Assembly: GCF_012396365.1 (NCBI RefSeq) | Contig: NZ_JAAXPG010000006.1 | Coordinates: forward strand, 1-64,000 | Reading direction: 5' to 3' | Origin: Nocardiopsis alborubida | GTDB lineage: Bacteria > Actinomycetota > Actinomycetes > Streptosporangiales > Streptosporangiaceae | DNA length: 64,000 nucleotides | Part shown: positions 62,184-64,000 of the stretch, in pieces | How the letters are laid out: the number at the start of each line of letters is the position of its first letter | How positions within the stretch are numbered: position 1 is the first letter of the stretch | Position numbers and translations under genes: made by a program | The notes under the pieces: model-generated | The model's input: the letters and a program-made list of their open reading frames with translations, nothing else | Told to the model about the DNA's origin: nothing | The model's database searches: none

Positions 62184-63512
62184 GTGCGCGAGGCAACCCC
62201 CCACCAACCCCCACCGCACGCCGCCCCCCGGGGCCCCGGACGCAGGTCCCTGCTCACCGGGGCCCTGGCCGCCGCAGGGCTGGCCGCCGCGGGCTGCGCG
62301 CCCCCCGACGCACTGCTGTCCGGTGAGACCCGCCTGCGGCAGTGGAACCTCTTCTCGGGCGGCGACGGCCTGCGGATGATCGAGATGCACGACGCCTACC
62401 GGGCCGAGCACCCGGAGGTCGACTTCCGGGCGACCACCTTCACCTGGGGCTCCCCCTTCTACACCAAGGTCGCGATGGGCGCGGCGGGAGGGCGCGGCGC
62501 CGACATCGCCACCGTGCACGTCTCCCGCCTGGAGAGCCTGGCCCCCGGGAGGCTGCTGGACCCGATCGACCCGGCGCTGCTGGCCGAGGCCGGGATCGAC
62601 GACACCGTGATCCTGCCCAACGTCTGGGAGAAGTGCTTCTTCGACGGACAGCTGTACGCGGTCCCCATCGACACGCACGTCCTGATCCAGTACCACAACC
62701 TCGACGTGTGCCGCGAGGCCGGACTGCTCGACGCCGACGACAGGCTGGTCGAGGTCAACGGGCTGGACGACTACATGGCCATGCTCCGTGAGATCAAGGC
62801 GGTCACCGGGGCCTACGGCCTGTCGGTCGACACCTGGCAGCCCTGGCCCAACTTCTGGGCGCTCTACCGCCAGCAGGACGGGGAGCTCGTCCTGGGCGAG
62901 GACGACTTCACCATGGACGACGACAAGGCCCTGGCGGCGATGGAGGTGATGTACCGGCTCTCCGAGGAGGAACTGGCGCCCCGCCACTCGATGCTGGCAG
63001 ACACCGCGGCCAACCTCTCCAACGGCAGGGCCGGACTGATGATCCACGGCAACTGGGAGATCCCGACGCTGGAGGCCGCCGGAACGGCCTTCTCGGCGGG
63101 GCAGTTCCCCGACGTCTTCGGCAACCACCGCACCCGGGGCGACTCGCACTGCTACGTGTTCCCGCACCAGCGCGACCCCGACCCCGAGCGGATCCGGGCC
63201 GCGGTCGCATACGCCGCCTGGATGCTGCGCCACAGCATCACCTGGGCCGGGGGCGGCCACATCCCCGCCTACCAGCCCGTGGTCGAGAGCGCCGAGTACG
63301 AGGCGCTCACACCGCAGTCCGAGTACCGCGAGGCGGCCGAGAACGTGCAGTTCGAGCCCGAGGCGTGGTTCAGCGGCTCGGCCGGGCGCCTCCAGGAGGA
63401 GGCCAACGGCCCGCTCACCACCCTCCACCAGGGGACCCAGACACCCGAACAGGCGCTGGAACAGCTCAAGGGAGCCATCCGCGACCTGCTGACCGTGCCG
63501 TCACCGGTGTGA
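62184..63512 (+). CDS. ABC sugar transporter substrate-binding lipoprotein
   Basis: 442 residues from GTG 62184 (AAGGAG seven bases upstream). The signal has twin arginines (GRRSLLTGALAAAGLAA) and a lipobox ending AAAGC, so it is probably a Tat-exported lipoprotein. Family 1 binding-protein pattern: RLRQWNLFSGGDGLRMIEM, WGSPFYTKVAMGAAGGRGADIATVH (split), and NGRAGLMIHGNWEIPTLEAA. Position right after araBDA suggests arabinose or arabino-oligosaccharide uptake; specificity is inferred from context only. Confidence 0.9.
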   Translation: MREATPHQPPPHAAPRGPGRRSLLTGALAAAGLAAAGCAPPDALLSGETRLRQWNLFSGGDGLRMIEMHDAYRAEHPEVDFRATTFTWGSPFYTKVAMGAAGGRGADIATVHVSRLESLAPGRLLDPIDPALLAEAGIDDTVILPNVWEKCFFDGQLYAVPIDTHVLIQYHNLDVCREAGLLDADDRLVEVNGLDDYMAMLREIKAVTGAYGLSVDTWQPWPNFWALYRQQDGELVLGEDDFTMDDDKALAAMEVMYRLSEEELAPRHSMLADTAANLSNGRAGLMIHGNWEIPTLEAAGTAFSAGQFPDVFGNHRTRGDSHCYVFPHQRDPDPERIRAAVAYAAWMLRHSITWAGGGHIPAYQPVVESAEYEALTPQSEYREAAENVQFEPEAWFSGSAGRLQEEANGPLTTLHQGTQTPEQALEQLKGAIRDLLTVPSPV

Positions 63513-63523
63513 GGGAGCCCGCC

Positions 63524-64000
63524 ATGACCGCCCAGACCCCAGTGCCCTCCAGGACCACGGCGCCCGGCCCCTCCGGCCGCGGCCTCGTGGACGTGCGCCG
63601 CAGGCCCGCCGTGTGGACCGGACTGTGGTTCGCCCTGCCCTTCCTCGCCTTCTACCTGCTCTTCCTCCTGTGGCCCGCGCTCGTCGGGCTCGTCTACTCC
63701 TTCACCGACCGCAGCCTGGCCGGGGGCCCGGTCTCCTTCGTGGGGCTGGACAACTGGCGGGAGAGCCTGACCGACCCCGACATGTGGGACGCGCTGTGGA
63801 ACACCCTGTGGTTCACGGTGCTGAGCGTCCCCCTCATGGTCGCGCTGGCGCTCGCCCTCGCCCTGTTGACCGACCACGCCCGGCGTCTGGGGTGGTTCCT
63901 GAGGCTGTCGTTCTTCGCGCCGTTCGTACTTCCGGTCGCGGTGATGACCCTCATCTGGAACTGGATGTACAACCCCAGCCTGGGCCTGTTCAACGGCGTC
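63524..64000 (+). CDS. ABC sugar transporter permease, N-terminal part
   Basis: 159 codons to the right edge, no stop, so truncated by the window. ATG 63524 follows GAGGGAG. A short polar N-terminus, then membrane segments LWFALPFLAFYLLFLLWPAL, TVLSVPLMVALALALALLT and FFAPFVLPVAVMTLIWNWMY. The LYS/VYSFTDRSLAGG and FVGLDNWRESLTDPDMWDALWNTLWFT (split) pattern is that of MalF-type sugar permeases. The conserved EAA loop and the second permease should lie just beyond the window. Confidence 0.88.
   Translation, partial: MTAQTPVPSRTTAPGPSGRGLVDVRRRPAVWTGLWFALPFLAFYLLFLLWPALVGLVYSFTDRSLAGGPVSFVGLDNWRESLTDPDMWDALWNTLWFTVLSVPLMVALALALALLTDHARRLGWFLRLSFFAPFVLPVAVMTLIWNWMYNPSLGLFNGV

Overview
The window is a high-GC, gene-dense chromosomal stretch of an actinomycete. 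GTG and TTG starts, 4-base stop/start overlaps, long GC hairpins between convergent genes, and the conserved runs hrcA-dnaJ-rsmE, phoH-ybeY-CNNM-era and recO-uppS/zur-znuBC/glyS/dgt all point to Actinomycetota. The mix of genes looks most like a Nocardiopsis- or Streptomyces-type genome; the genus is an inference.

Layout. 1-11.6 kb is housekeeping: the end of a low-complexity Gln/Pro-rich protein, a DUF3097 gene, hrcA with its CIRCE operator, a second-type dnaJ, rsmE, a SigE-type sigma factor with a membrane partner, a HIT protein, phoH, ybeY, a CNNM protein, a deaminase-like pseudoenzyme and era. 11.6-25.8 kb is a purine (urate/ureide) catabolic island: an IclR regulator, an aldolase-like protein, allantoinase, allantoicase, a LysR regulator, a nucleobase permease, uricase, hydroxyisourate hydrolase and OHCU decarboxylase. 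Diverging from these are hydroxypyruvate isomerase, tartronate semialdehyde reductase and glyoxylate carboligase. Together they take urate through allantoin to glyoxylate and then glycerate. Palindromic sites sit on several of their promoters. 25.8-28.5 kb carries a small lipoprotein, a vapBC pair of lower GC and an Old Yellow Enzyme.

28.5-41.4 kb: leuA behind a Leu-rich leader peptide, a DUF2625 gene, a large TerD-like protein, a block of degenerate repeats, a CAP-domain protein, recO, uppS, two tandem SGNH hydrolases and the zinc operon znuC-znuB-zur under a Zur box with an apparently leaderless znuC. 41.6-51.1 kb: a very large TagF-like glycerophosphotransferase, a monooxygenase-fold protein, glyS, a PPOX protein, a PadR/membrane-protein pair and a hemolysin III homologue. 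51.5-57 kb: ppdK, a YdcF/SanA-type membrane protein behind a structured 5' leader, and dgt.

57-64 kb is an L-arabinose locus: a LacI-family regulator, araB, araD, araA, then a sugar-binding lipoprotein and an ABC permease that runs off the window. The regulator promoter and the start of araB carry near-identical LacI-type operators, so the locus looks self-contained. No rRNA, tRNA, CRISPR array, insertion sequence or prophage was recognised. No single novel defence or biosynthetic system is evident. The less ordinary signals are regulatory (leaderless starts, operators, leader RNAs), a glyoxylate carboligase that carries the glutamate its family normally lacks, and several unexplained repeats.
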